Shown: positions 33,044 through 42,378, counted from the first letter of the stretch. The stretch: DNA of 64,000 nucleotides from Cronobacter dublinensis subsp. dublinensis LMG 23823 (GCF_001277235.1 NZ_CP012266.1:3100001-3164000); one strand, 5' to 3'. The notes: generated from the letters alone by a model not told the origin. Made by a program: numbers and translations.

Positions 33044-35812
33044 TCAGAAGCTTAACGACACGCCCGCAAATACGCTGCGATTGCTGTCGCGCCCGTCGCT
33101 GGTCTCCTGCTCGCCCGTAAGGTTGAGGTTCAGCGCCGGGTTGACCTGCCAGCCCAGCGAGACCGCGCTGGTGAGCGTTTTCTCAGGCGCGGTCACGCCG
33201 CTGAGCGGCACCGACTGATTCACGCCGGTAAAGCTCGCCTGGTAGTGCCCTTCGTCCTGGCTTAACGCGCGCTGCAGATGCGTCTGGACGCTCAGGTTCA
33301 GGCTGCCGTGCGTTTTCAGGTCAATGTCATAGCTCGCCCGCAGCCCCGCGCCCGCCTGCCAGCGGGTGGTGCTCTGGTTGTCGGCGCGAAGCCCAAAGCC
33401 GGAGGCGCTCTTCTCGGTAAAGGCATCCTGCTTAAGCGTGATGTACTGCGTGTCGACAAACGGCGTCACCTGCAGGCCATCCACACTAAAGCGATAGCCG
33501 GTTTCGCTGCCAAGCGACATCCAGCTGCCGCTCTGACGGCTGCTGACGCGCTCGGAGCGGCTGCCGAGCCACAGCATACGGTGCTGACGACCGTCGTAAT
33601 ACCCCGACGCCAGGCGGCCGGTCAGGTAGTAACCGCCGAAGATTTTACCGCCGTACAGCGCGGCTTCGCTCAGGGTGCCGGTATTACGCTCGCCGCCGCT
33701 GCTCAGCGCGCTGAACGTTTCGGTGCGCGACAGCGAGGTGCCGACAAACGTGTGTTCGTCGATGAACTGATCCTGGCCTGTTACCCACCCTTTCATCGAG
33801 TAGCTCACCGGCGCGAATCCGGCGCGCCCGAGGCTGCCGTTCCATGCAAGCGTATCGCTCCAGCTGCGGCTGTGCGGCGCGTCCAGCAGTTCATCGATGC
33901 GCTTCGCGCTGCTGCGCTGGTTGACGTTAATCGCCTGCCAGGTGAGCGCCGCCGTCGCCGCAGGCAACTGGCCGGAGAGGCTTTCCAGCGCCGCACGGGC
34001 GGACGGGTTATTCGAAATGCGCTGTAAATCACCCGCCGTTGAGGCAAATGAACTTGCGCGCACCACCACACCGCTCGCCACCTGTTTATCAAGCTGCGTG
34101 AACGCCTGCTCCAGACGCGCAGCGCCGGAAAGCGTGGCCGCTGACGTCGTCGCAACTTTGGTCTGCGTCACCTGCAACCGTTTGATGTTGAGCCACACCT
34201 GGCGGGTGTTGTAACCCAGCGAGCCCGTCAGGAAGACGCCTGCCGACTGCGTAAAGCGGCTGAACCTGCCGGATACCGCGCCTGCGTTAACGACCGGCTG
34301 GCGCGCCTGGGTGACGTAGCCCGTCGGCACGCCCACCAGATGCAGGTTGCCTGCGAGCGTCGCCCGCCCGGCCACATCCAGCGTCGAGCCGAGCATAAAC
34401 GCCAGCGTGCCGGTGGTGCGCTGCGTGTAGGCGCGCGCAAACCGCGTTTTGCCGTCGCGCAGCAGCACATAACCACTATTATCGACGTTGCCTTTTACCG
34501 TACGCACGTCGAGCGTGCCCGCGCGGCCAATGGTGACGGCGGAGGCCAGGCTTTTCGCAGACGACAGGCTACCACCCATCACCAGCGTATTGCCGGTGTA
34601 GCTGGCGTCCTGCGTCAGCACCAGCTTACCGGTGCCGCTTTTAATCAGCCCGCCGCTGCCGCTGATGGCGTTGCCCCAGGTGGAGGTGTAGCTGTTAAAC
34701 GCCACGCTCACGGTGCCCCAGTTAAATTTCGCCGGGCCATTGATGGCTTTCGCGGCGTTCAGCATGCCATAGCCGAAGACCGCATCCACGCCGGGAGCGC
34801 CGATGTCGGTCGCCGTGCCAAGCACCGTCTGGCGCACCAGGTCGTTGGTGAAATAGGGGTATTTCTGCCAGACCATCGCCGCGACGCCGGAGACCTGCGG
34901 TGCAGCGAAGGAGGTGCCGTTCACCAGCCGCAGCACCGCTTTGCCGCTGCTGTCGGTGCTCTGAATGTAGACGCTGCCCGGCGCCGCCAGACAGTTGTTT
35001 TTCATCACGCCGCAGCGGTTGGCGTAGCTTGCGATATAGCCAGGGTTAAAGGTGTCCGTGGCCGTAGCGACCAGCCAGCCTTTATCCAGTCCCGATGCGG
35101 GCGCCAGCGACGGCAGCTTCGCCACTCCCACCGGGTTGGCCGCGCCGTCGTTACCGCTCGCAAAGACAATAAGCCCGTTGTATGCCGAGATAAACGGTTT
35201 CCAGGCGTTGACAAAATAGTTAGTCGTGGAGGTACTCGTCGGGCTCCAGTCAGGGATGCCCCAGGAGTTGTTGATAATTTTCGCGCCCGCGCGCGCCAGA
35301 TCGTAGTTAATCTGGCCGAAATTAAGGCTCTGCCGGGTATTGGCGACGTCAGGAATGATACGGGCGCTGATAAGCGTCACGCCCGGCGCAGTGCCGCCGG
35401 TAAACAGGCTGGTCGCGCGTCCGCCGAGCGTCTGGGCGACCATCGTGCCGTGACCGCGCACATCGCCGACGCTCAGGTTGTTTGTGGTCGGGTCGACGTA
35501 ATTCAGCGTGCCCTTCACCGCGCCCACCAACGCCGGATGCGTCGCGAGAATACCGGTGTCCGCCACGCCGACTTTCACGCCCGCGCCGTTCACGCCAGCC
35601 GCGCGCGCCGTCGCGGCGCTGGTGATAAACAGCGGTCGGTTCCAGTTGGTGCGCGTCACGACATCCGCCGCCGCGACGGAGGGCAGATAGGTGAACGTCT
35701 CATCCGGTTTTTCGCTGGCGGAAGCGGCACCTGAACAGGACAAAATAACGAGTGGGATCACTTTCCCTTTGGTGAATAAAATCCCTTTACCCAGAGATGG
35801 TTCTGTGGGCAT
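33044..35812 (-). CDS. autotransporter with subtilisin-like (S8) serine protease passenger
   Basis: A surface or secreted protease of the type V(a) class. The start at 35812 gives 922 residues with an N-terminal signal (basic GKGILFTKGK, then VIPLVILSCSGAASA). The S8 triad is Asp85 (GVADTGI), His121 (RGHGTMVA) and Ser301 (NGTSFAAPQVSG), with the oxyanion Asn in VFASGNDG. Autotransporter strand repeats (SGTGKLVLTQDASYTGNT) link it to a C-terminal beta-barrel of about 270 residues ending in Phe (GVSLSF). VILSC before the cysteine resembles a lipobox, so it could be a lipoprotein like NalP or SphB1. It occupies the yfcJ position of E. coli. Specific substrate unknown. A 70-codon upstream extension is possible but lacks a signal-peptide start. 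Confidence 0.88.
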   Translation of the reverse strand: MPTEPSLGKGILFTKGKVIPLVILSCSGAASASEKPDETFTYLPSVAAADVVTRTNWNRPLFITSAATARAAGVNGAGVKVGVADTGILATHPALVGAVKGTLNYVDPTTNNLSVGDVRGHGTMVAQTLGGRATSLFTGGTAPGVTLISARIIPDVANTRQSLNFGQINYDLARAGAKIINNSWGIPDWSPTSTSTTNYFVNAWKPFISAYNGLIVFASGNDGAANPVGVAKLPSLAPASGLDKGWLVATATDTFNPGYIASYANRCGVMKNNCLAAPGSVYIQSTDSSGKAVLRLVNGTSFAAPQVSGVAAMVWQKYPYFTNDLVRQTVLGTATDIGAPGVDAVFGYGMLNAAKAINGPAKFNWGTVSVAFNSYTSTWGNAISGSGGLIKSGTGKLVLTQDASYTGNTLVMGGSLSSAKSLASAVTIGRAGTLDVRTVKGNVDNSGYVLLRDGKTRFARAYTQRTTGTLAFMLGSTLDVAGRATLAGNLHLVGVPTGYVTQARQPVVNAGAVSGRFSRFTQSAGVFLTGSLGYNTRQVWLNIKRLQVTQTKVATTSAATLSGAARLEQAFTQLDKQVASGVVVRASSFASTAGDLQRISNNPSARAALESLSGQLPAATAALTWQAINVNQRSSAKRIDELLDAPHSRSWSDTLAWNGSLGRAGFAPVSYSMKGWVTGQDQFIDEHTFVGTSLSRTETFSALSSGGERNTGTLSEAALYGGKIFGGYYLTGRLASGYYDGRQHRMLWLGSRSERVSSRQSGSWMSLGSETGYRFSVDGLQVTPFVDTQYITLKQDAFTEKSASGFGLRADNQSTTRWQAGAGLRASYDIDLKTHGSLNLSVQTHLQRALSQDEGHYQASFTGVNQSVPLSGVTAPEKTLTSAVSLGWQVNPALNLNLTGEQETSDGRDSNRSVFAGVSLSF

Positions 35813-35969
35813 GGTTGGTTTCCCCGGCTGGCAACGCCTCGAAAGAGGCAAACAACGTTTCCCTGAATTCCGCAAACTGATTTCGGATTTCTTTTCCGCT
35901 GCGTCCTTCATTCTTATCTTTTTGAAAAGATTAAGAATGGCAGTATTTAATATCGATTCCGGTGTGTAG

Positions 35970-36339
35970 CGCCGCCTCAGTGAATAAGAAGGCGTCCGGA
36001 TATATTTAGATATATCGGCCAAAACCGGCGAAACTTTATGCTTACGCGTATTCAGGGAACTTTTATTGGATTAATTTTTATTATTCAGCGAGTTATATTT
36101 GTTAAAAATACGTTATTTATTACTTAAGCGAAATTACGCTCTGATGGCGGCGCGCGGAGTGGCAAATAAAATACATAATTTGCGTTAGAGGAAGAAAGTA
36201 AAGCACTAATAGAAAAATACTTTTAAAAACAAAAGCCTGTATTTGAGAGGGTATGTAAAACCAGAAACTGCATCATTTCACAGCTGGGGGCTGCGCGGGA
36301 ATGACGCGCATCACAGGGAGAAAATAAAAGATAAAAAAA
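35970..36339. promoter_or_regulatory. AT-rich upstream region of the autotransporter gene
   Basis: The stretch between the autotransporter gene and the fabB terminator is strikingly AT-rich (for example 36040-36140 and 36170-36240) against GC-rich neighbours. No credible gene is visible. It probably contains the autotransporter promoter and is a plausible H-NS target; no individual boxes were assigned. Confidence 0.5.
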
Positions 36340-36355
36340 GGAGCCTTGCGGCTCC
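36340..36355 (-). terminator. fabB terminator
   Basis: GGAGCC-TTGC-GGCTCC; on the minus strand the stem is followed by TTTTTTT, a good intrinsic terminator 18 bases past the fabB stop. Confidence 0.88.
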
Positions 36356-36373
36356 ATTTCTTTTAAAGAGACG

Positions 36374-37591
36374 TTATGCCTGGTATTTACGCATGACCAG
36401 CGTGGCGTTGGTGCCGCCGAAACCGAAGCTGTTGGACATCACGGTGGTCAGCTCACGCTCAACCGGCGCGGTGATGATGTTCATACCGTTCGCCTGCTCG
36501 TCCAGTTCTTCAATGTTGATGCTCGGCGCGATAAAGCCGTGTTCCAGCATCAGCAGCGAGTAGATAGCTTCCTGTACGCCCGCCGCACCCAACGAGTGGC
36601 CGGTCATCGCTTTGGTCGCGGAGATAGCCGGCGTGTTGTCGCCGAACACTTCACGGATAGCGCCGAGCTCTTTCACATCGCCCACCGGAGTAGAGGTGCC
36701 GTGGGAGTTCAGGTAGTCGATCGGGGTGTCGAGACCGTGCATCGCCATCTTCATGCAGCGCACTGCGCCTTCGCCAGACGGTGCCACCATGTCAGCGCCA
36801 TCGGAGGTAGCGCCGTAACCGACGATTTCCGCGTAGATGTGCGCGCCGCGCGCCAGCGCGTGCTCGAGCTCTTCGACCACGACCATACCGCCGCCGCCTG
36901 CGATAACGAAGCCGTCGCGGCTCGCGTCGTAGGTACGGGAGGCTTTATCAGGGGTCTCGTTGTATTTGGTGGAGAGCGCGCCCATCGCGTCGAACTCACA
37001 CGCCATTTCCCAGCCGAGCTCTTCGCCGCCGCCCGCAAACACGATGTCCTGTTTGCCAAGCTGGATCTGCTCGACCGCATTGCCGATGCAGTGCGCGGAG
37101 GTGGCGCAGGCGGAGCTGATGGAGTAGTTAACGCCGTGGATTTTAAACGGGGTGGCGAGGCAGGCAGATACCGCAGACGCCATCGCTTTAGTGACGACGT
37201 ACGGGCCGACCGCTTTCAGGCCGCGCGGGCTGCGCATCGCGTCAGCGCCAAAAACCTGTGCTTTGGACGAGCCGCCGGAGCCGGCAACGATACCGACGCG
37301 CGGGTTGTTCTGATACACCTCGTCGCTCAGTCCGGCATCTTTAATCGCTTCCTGCATGGAGAGGTAAGCATAAATAGAGGCATCGTTCATGAAACGCACC
37401 ACTTTACGGTCGATAAGACCGGTGGTGTCCAGCTTCACGTTGCCCCAGACGTGGCTACGCATACCCGCGTCGAGAAATTCTTGAGAGAAAGTGATCCCCG
37501 AGCGTCCTTCACGCAGGGATGCCAGGACTTCCTGCTGGTTATTACCGATGCTGGAAACGATGCCCAGGCCAGTAATTACTGCACGTTTCAT
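36374..37591 (-). CDS. fabB: 3-oxoacyl-ACP synthase I FabB
   Basis: Condensing enzyme of fatty-acid elongation, essential for unsaturated fatty acids. It has 405 residues, one fewer than E. coli (the GSGG-SSKAQ loop is one residue shorter). The catalytic Cys162 lies in SSACATSAHCIG; the two active-site histidines are in NSHGTSTPVGD and KAMTGHSLGAAG. The C-terminal SNSFGFGGTNATLVMRK is the usual ending. It is divergent from mnmC. In E. coli the gene is activated by FadR and repressed by FabR; I did not assign those sites here. Confidence 0.98.
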   Translation of the reverse strand: MKRAVITGLGIVSSIGNNQQEVLASLREGRSGITFSQEFLDAGMRSHVWGNVKLDTTGLIDRKVVRFMNDASIYAYLSMQEAIKDAGLSDEVYQNNPRVGIVAGSGGSSKAQVFGADAMRSPRGLKAVGPYVVTKAMASAVSACLATPFKIHGVNYSISSACATSAHCIGNAVEQIQLGKQDIVFAGGGEELGWEMACEFDAMGALSTKYNETPDKASRTYDASRDGFVIAGGGGMVVVEELEHALARGAHIYAEIVGYGATSDGADMVAPSGEGAVRCMKMAMHGLDTPIDYLNSHGTSTPVGDVKELGAIREVFGDNTPAISATKAMTGHSLGAAGVQEAIYSLLMLEHGFIAPSINIEELDEQANGMNIITAPVERELTTVMSNSFGFGGTNATLVMRKYQA

Positions 37592-37747
37592 TCAATACCT
37601 CTTCGAGTACGCTAAGTAAGTGTCGTGTCGCAAGATAGCGTACAGTTGTACGCCGAACAAGTCCGATCAGCCAGATTGGCAAGAAATTTGCGCTGTCCGA
37701 CCGGGCTCGCTAAGATCGTGCGACTGCCTGCCATTCGAGCCATTTAC

Positions 37748-39760
37748 GTGAAACCTATCGCCATACAGCCCGCCAGCCTGACGTTTAATAATGAGGGTAC
37801 ACCTGTTTCCCGAGATTTTGATGACGTTTATTTTTCCAATGATGACGGTCTGGAAGAGACCCGCTATGTTTTTCTGAACGGTAATCAGCTCCCCGAACGT
37901 TTTATGACACACCCGCGTGACAACTTTGTTGTCGCCGAAAGCGGCTTCGGCACCGGGCTGAATTTTCTGACGCTCTGGCAGGCGTTTGCGGCGTTTCGCG
38001 CGGCGAACCCGGACGCTACGCTACAGCGTCTGCACTTCATCAGCTTTGAAAAATTTCCGCTGACGCTCGCGGACTTACAAAGCGCGCACGCCCACTGGCC
38101 GGAACTCGCGCCGTGGGCGGAACCACTCCAGGCACAGTGGCCGATGGCGCTGCCGGGCTGTCAGCGACTGCTGCTGGACGGCGGCCGCGTCACGCTTGAC
38201 CTCTGGCTTGGCGATATTAACGCACTGGTTGAGACGCTGGATGATACGCATAACCGTCAGGTGGACGCCTGGTTCCTTGATGGCTTCGCGCCATCGAAAA
38301 ACCCGGATATGTGGACGCCCGGCCTGTTCGCCGCGATGGCGCGCCTCGCCCGTCCCGACGGCACCCTTGCCACCTTTACCTCAGCGGGTTTTGTGCGCCG
38401 TGGTCTGATTGAGGCCGGTTTTCAGGTGGTGAAACGCAAAGGGTTCGGGCGCAAGCGGGAGATGCTGGTCGGCACGCTTAACCCTGACGCCGCGCCGCCA
38501 GCCCGCGCGCCCTGGTACGCGCGTCGCCCGGCGATCGGCGACAAAGACGCGGCGATCGTTGGCGGCGGCATCGCGAGCGCCCTGCTGGCCCTTGCGCTGC
38601 AGACGCGCGGCTGGCAGGTTACGCTATATTGCGAGGATGACGCGCCCGCCCAGGGCGCATCCGGCAACCGCCAGGGCGCGCTCTATCCTCTGTTAAGCCA
38701 CCATGACGCCGCGCTGTCCGCGTTTTTCCCGGCGGCCTTTACCTTCGCGCGCAGGCTGTATGACGCGCTGCCGGTCAGTTTCGATAAAGACTGGTGCGGC
38801 GTGACGCAGCTGGGCTGGGACGAAAAGAGCCAGACGAAAATCGCCCGGATGCTCGAACTCGACCTGCCGGAAACCCTGGCGCGAGCGGTCGATAGCGACA
38901 CGGTACAGGCGCGCTGCGGCGTGGAGACCGGCTGTGGCGGCGTTGAATACCCGCAGGGCGGCTGGCTCTGCCCGGCGCAACTCACCGCAGGCGTGCTCGC
39001 GCTCGCGCAGGCGCGCGGCCTGCAGGTGCACTACGGGCATCGGGTCAGCGCGCTGCACCCCGAAAACGGCGGCTGGCGGCTCGATTTCGCCCACGGTGCG
39101 CAGGCGCGCCACACCACGCTCGCGCTGGCAAACGGTCATCAGCTGGGCCAGTTTGTGCAAACGGAAAAACTGCCGGTCTACCCCGTCGGCGGCCAGGTGA
39201 GCCATATTCCTTCCACGCCAGGCCTCGGCGCACTGCGCCAGGTGCTGTGCTACGACGGCTACCTGACGCCGCAGAACCCGGCCAACGGTATGCACTGCAT
39301 CGGCGCGAGCTATCATCGCGGCGCCAGCGAGATGCGCTATCAGGAAGACGATCAGCAGCACAACCGCCAGCGGCTGATCGACTGTCTGCCGCAGGCGCAG
39401 TGGACGCATGAAGTGGACGTGAGCGCCGGCGACGCGCGATGCGGGGTGCGCTGCGCCACGCGCGATCACCTGCCGATGGTCGGCAACGCGCCCGACTACG
39501 CCGCCACGCTCAGCGTGTACGCTGACCTCTCCCGCCAGGCGGACGCCGCGCACGCCGTCCCGCCAGCCCCGGCGCTGGACAACCTGTTTGTGCTCGGCGC
39601 GCTCGGCTCGCGCGGGCTGTGCAGCGCGCCGCTGGCGGCGGAGATTTTAGCCTCGCAGATGAGCGGCGAGCCGCTGCCTCTGGATAGCGCTACGCTTGCC
39701 GCGCTCAACCCTAACCGGTTATGGGTGCGTAAGTTGCTGAAAGGCCGCGCCGCCCGCTAA
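37748..39760 (+). CDS. mnmC: bifunctional tRNA mnm5s2U34 biosynthesis enzyme MnmC
   Basis: Completes the wobble-uridine modification mnm5s2U: the C-terminal FAD oxidase removes the carboxymethyl group and the N-terminal methyltransferase adds the methyl. The GTG at 37748 gives 670 residues and aligns VKPIAIQPASLTF with the E. coli start; upstream codons are not conserved. The SAM-binding motif is VVAESGFGTGLNFLTLW, followed by DAWFLDGFAPSKNPDMW; the FAD motif is AIVGGGIASALLALAL at about 275. The C-terminal ALGSRGLCSAPLAAE is a family signature. Confidence 0.95.
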   Translation: MKPIAIQPASLTFNNEGTPVSRDFDDVYFSNDDGLEETRYVFLNGNQLPERFMTHPRDNFVVAESGFGTGLNFLTLWQAFAAFRAANPDATLQRLHFISFEKFPLTLADLQSAHAHWPELAPWAEPLQAQWPMALPGCQRLLLDGGRVTLDLWLGDINALVETLDDTHNRQVDAWFLDGFAPSKNPDMWTPGLFAAMARLARPDGTLATFTSAGFVRRGLIEAGFQVVKRKGFGRKREMLVGTLNPDAAPPARAPWYARRPAIGDKDAAIVGGGIASALLALALQTRGWQVTLYCEDDAPAQGASGNRQGALYPLLSHHDAALSAFFPAAFTFARRLYDALPVSFDKDWCGVTQLGWDEKSQTKIARMLELDLPETLARAVDSDTVQARCGVETGCGGVEYPQGGWLCPAQLTAGVLALAQARGLQVHYGHRVSALHPENGGWRLDFAHGAQARHTTLALANGHQLGQFVQTEKLPVYPVGGQVSHIPSTPGLGALRQVLCYDGYLTPQNPANGMHCIGASYHRGASEMRYQEDDQQHNRQRLIDCLPQAQWTHEVDVSAGDARCGVRCATRDHLPMVGNAPDYAATLSVYADLSRQADAAHAVPPAPALDNLFVLGALGSRGLCSAPLAAEILASQMSGEPLPLDSATLAALNPNRLWVRKLLKGRAAR

Positions 39761-39853
39761 ACCTTCGCGGCGCGCATCACGGCGCGTCGCCCTGCCGATA
39801 TGCCCTTCTGATATTTCTGAAAAATCATTTCACAAAATCTTGATCCAGGTTAA

Positions 39854-39880
39854 TAAAGCGCGCTGGGGAAACGCCGTGCC
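39854..39880 (+). promoter_or_regulatory. possible sigma-28 (FliA) promoter for the chemoreceptor gene
   Basis: TAAAGCGC, an 11-base spacer, then GCCGTGCC resembles the sigma-28 consensus TAAAGTTT-N11-GCCGATAA: spacing is exact and TAAAG and GCCG match, but the AT-rich half of the -10 does not. It lies 50 bases ahead of the gene. Class III flagellar control would suit a chemoreceptor. Confidence 0.35.
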
Positions 39881-39929
39881 GTGCCGTTAATACGTTTTAC
39901 CGTTCCGGTAAATACCATGGCCAATAACA

Positions 39930-41483
39930 ATGAATAACCTCAAATTTTCCCAAAAGATAATCATGAGCCTTTCCATTATTCTGGCGTTAATGCTCGTAAT
40001 GGGAGCCTTATCACTTTATTTTCTCAGCAATAATAATAAGAGCGCCTCGTTTATCCTGACGGAGCGTTTTCCGGCAGTCCGATATGCGCTTGAAATGCGT
40101 GGCGTTTTATCGGAGCTGCGGCTTCAGCAGGTGCAGATGATTGCTTCCCCGACTCTGGCCGAACGCGAAAAGCATCAGAAAGAACTGCAACAGGCGATCG
40201 ATAATTTCCTGGAAGCACAGAACCATTATCTGCGTTTATATCAGGGCGACACGCTGCCGCCGCTGGCGATTAACATCGTGAATAACTTTAAGGCGTTTTC
40301 TCAGTCTAACCGTCAGGTACTGGCGGCGCTGGCGCAGGAAGATATTGCGCTTGCCAGTAAAATCAGCGGCGATAATTCGCGCCAGTACCGCACGCAGCTG
40401 ATGGCGGATCTCGCGACACTTGAGAAAAACGAAATCGCCGCCGCCGACACCGAAGCAGCACGCGCGGCGCAGGGTTATACCTCCGCCACCTGGACTCAGA
40501 TTGTCCTCGGGATCGTCGCGCTCGTCGCAAGCGGCGTGATTGCCGCTGTCCTGACCCGCAACCTGATGCGCCAGCTCGGCGGCGAACCGGCCAAAGCGCA
40601 GGCGATAGCCTATACCATCTCGCAGGGCGACCTGAGCCGCCCGGTGACCTGGCGCGGCGACAACAACCTTCTGAGCTCGCTCGGCGTGATGCAAAACGAG
40701 CTGCGCAAGCTTATCGCAGCCATTCGCCACTCGGCGGAAACGGTGCTGAATCACGCGGGCGAAATCGCCGCGGGCAACCGCGAACTTTCTGCCCGCACCG
40801 AACAGCAGTCGGCGGCGCTTATCGAGACTGCGGCCAGCATGGAGCAGATCACCTCGACCGTGAAAAATAACGCCGATCACACGCAGCAGGCGCGGCTGAT
40901 GGCGGGCAATGCCGCGTCCAGCGCCCAGCAGGGCGGCGTGGTGATGAGCCAGGTTTCTGGCACCATGCAGGCGATTTCCGCCAGCGCAGACAGGATGACC
41001 GAGATTATCGCCCTGATTGAAGGGATAGCGTTTCAGACCAACATTCTGGCGCTTAACGCGGCGGTCGAAGCCGCCCGCGCGGGCGAGCACGGCAAAGGCT
41101 TCGCCGTCGTGGCGGGCGAAGTGCGCAACCTCGCCCATCGCAGCTCCGAGGCCGCGAAGGATATCCGCCAGCTGATTGTCGGCACCACCGATAAAATGAG
41201 CGAAGGCGCAAGCCTTGTGCGTAGCGCGGAGAGCGCCATGAGCGACATTATCGGCAACGCCACGCGGGTGCGGGATTTGCTGGATGAAGTGAATATGGCG
41301 ACCCAGGAGCAGCAGCGCGGCATCGAGCAGATAAACCTGGCGATCGCGGAGCTCGATAAAGTCACGCAAAGCAACGCGTCGATGGTGGAGGAGCTGGCAG
41401 GATCGGCGGATGTGATGTCGGAACAGGTGACCCGACTCAACGCGGGAACGCGGGTGTTTCGCCTGGAGGCGCAGGCGCAGTAA
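39930..41483 (+). CDS. methyl-accepting chemotaxis protein (four-helix-bundle sensor)
   Basis: A membrane chemoreceptor signalling to CheA/CheW. In 517 residues: TM1 at about 10-32, a periplasmic four-helix-bundle sensor at 33-188, TM2 at 189-209, HAMP at 210-263 (MRQLGGEPAKAQAIAYTISQGDL), then a long coiled coil with the conserved hairpin tip IALIEGIAFQTNILALNAAVEAARAGEHGKGFAVVAGEVRNL (written in two parts: EGIAFQTNILALNAA and ARAGEHGKGFAVVAGEVRNL). It ends RLEAQAQ, without the NWETF pentapeptide that tethers CheR, so it would rely on other receptors for adaptation. The ligand is unknown. It is inserted between mnmC and yfcL, which are neighbours in E. coli. Confidence 0.93.
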   Translation: MNNLKFSQKIIMSLSIILALMLVMGALSLYFLSNNNKSASFILTERFPAVRYALEMRGVLSELRLQQVQMIASPTLAEREKHQKELQQAIDNFLEAQNHYLRLYQGDTLPPLAINIVNNFKAFSQSNRQVLAALAQEDIALASKISGDNSRQYRTQLMADLATLEKNEIAAADTEAARAAQGYTSATWTQIVLGIVALVASGVIAAVLTRNLMRQLGGEPAKAQAIAYTISQGDLSRPVTWRGDNNLLSSLGVMQNELRKLIAAIRHSAETVLNHAGEIAAGNRELSARTEQQSAALIETAASMEQITSTVKNNADHTQQARLMAGNAASSAQQGGVVMSQVSGTMQAISASADRMTEIIALIEGIAFQTNILALNAAVEAARAGEHGKGFAVVAGEVRNLAHRSSEAAKDIRQLIVGTTDKMSEGASLVRSAESAMSDIIGNATRVRDLLDEVNMATQEQQRGIEQINLAIAELDKVTQSNASMVEELAGSADVMSEQVTRLNAGTRVFRLEAQAQ

Positions 41484-41490
41484 GTTCACA

Positions 41491-41517
41491 GCCTGCGCGC
41501 CCTGGCGGCGCGCAGGC
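41491..41517. terminator. hairpin between the chemoreceptor gene and yfcL
   Basis: GCCTGCGCGCC-CTGGC-GGCGCGCAGGC is a perfect 11-base stem between two convergent genes. It has no T-run, but its strength and place suggest bidirectional termination or 3' end protection. Confidence 0.6.
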
Positions 41518-41525
41518 CATCAGGC

Positions 41526-41804
41526 TTAGTTCAGCTTCGCCTGCTGGAACAGGTTATCCCACATGCCCAGCACCAGCGCCTGATCGCGCGGCGAGAGTTC
41601 GCCCGCGTGGATCGCGGTTTCCAGGCTGTTGGTCACCTTCGTATACACGGCCTGCGGGGAGTGATCGTCGCCGTGCTCCAGCGCCGCGACGGCAAGCGTC
41701 AGGTGGCCGCGCAGATAGCCGCTCGCAAACAGTTCGTCATCGCTCGCGTGCTCTACCATCTCATCAATTAGCGCCAGAATACGTGCTTCAAATTCGGCAA
41801 TCAT
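41526..41804 (-). CDS. yfcL: YfcL family protein
   Basis: A conserved 92-residue cytoplasmic protein of unknown function, the same length as E. coli YfcL (MIAEFEARILALIDEMVEHASDDELFASGYL at the start written in parts: MIAEFEARILALIDEM; ASDDELFASGYLRGHLTLA). It is mostly helical and acidic, with no catalytic motif. It is the last gene of the yfcL-epmC-yfcA minus-strand group, 28 bases after epmC. Confidence 0.93.
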   Translation of the reverse strand: MIAEFEARILALIDEMVEHASDDELFASGYLRGHLTLAVAALEHGDDHSPQAVYTKVTNSLETAIHAGELSPRDQALVLGMWDNLFQQAKLN

Positions 41805-41832
41805 CGTTTTTCCTCGGTTAATAACATGGCGA

Positions 41833-42378
41833 TTAGCACAAGTCTTCCGGCCATGGGAATTGTTGCGCCGCCAGCGGCGGCGTCTGGTAATAATCCTGTA
41901 ACGCGGCGATAAAGCGCGCCGGACGCGCGGGAATGCCGTCGTTCAGATACTGCATCACCTGCGCGTGCACCCGGCGCTGAAACGCGATGCGGTCCGGGTC
42001 GACATCGCCGCTGAGATTGTCGCAGCTAACGTTAAACGCAAAACCCGCCGCCACGCAAAATAGCCACTCCAGCGCCTGGGGTTTAACTTCGACATCCTCA
42101 AACTGGCTTTGGGTCGCGGCATCGCGCCCGTCCGGGCAGTACCAGTAGCCGAAGTCCACCTGTTCACGCCGCGCTTTGCCGGCAATGCACCAGTGCGAAA
42201 TCTCATGCAGGGCGCTGGCGTAAAAGCCGTGGGCGAAGACCACGCGGTGATACGGCGTCTCGTCATCAGCAGGAAGATAAATGGGTTCGTCATCGCCTTT
42301 AATCAGACGGGTATTAAAATCATCGGCGAAGCAGCCGTCGAAAATCGCGATTAAATCCTGATAGTGGTGTTCACGCAT
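41833..42378 (-). CDS. epmC: elongation factor P hydroxylase EpmC (YfcM)
   Basis: Hydroxylates the beta-lysylated lysine of elongation factor P, the last step of EF-P modification after EpmA and EpmB. It has 181 residues, as in E. coli. Putative metal ligands lie in FYASALHEISHWCIAGKARR (HExxH) with an Asp/Tyr-rich VDFGYWYCPDGRDAATQSQFEDVEVKPQALEWLF region (split here as VDFGYWYCPDGRDA and FEDVEVKPQALEWLF). Its start codon overlaps the yfcA stop by one base. Confidence 0.94.
   Translation of the reverse strand: MREHHYQDLIAIFDGCFADDFNTRLIKGDDEPIYLPADDETPYHRVVFAHGFYASALHEISHWCIAGKARREQVDFGYWYCPDGRDAATQSQFEDVEVKPQALEWLFCVAAGFAFNVSCDNLSGDVDPDRIAFQRRVHAQVMQYLNDGIPARPARFIAALQDYYQTPPLAAQQFPWPEDLC

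Noticed and set aside
34340..35734. 464-codon plus-strand frame opposite the autotransporter gene
   Set aside because: Arg/Ala/His-rich translation without any motif; the minus-strand frame carries the S8 catalytic triad and barrel.
35813..36022. 70-codon N-terminal extension of the autotransporter
   Set aside because: It places the hydrophobic signal segment more than 80 residues in, and its sequence is basic without a known extended-signal motif; the ATG at 35812 gives a normal signal peptide. An extended signal peptide cannot be fully excluded.
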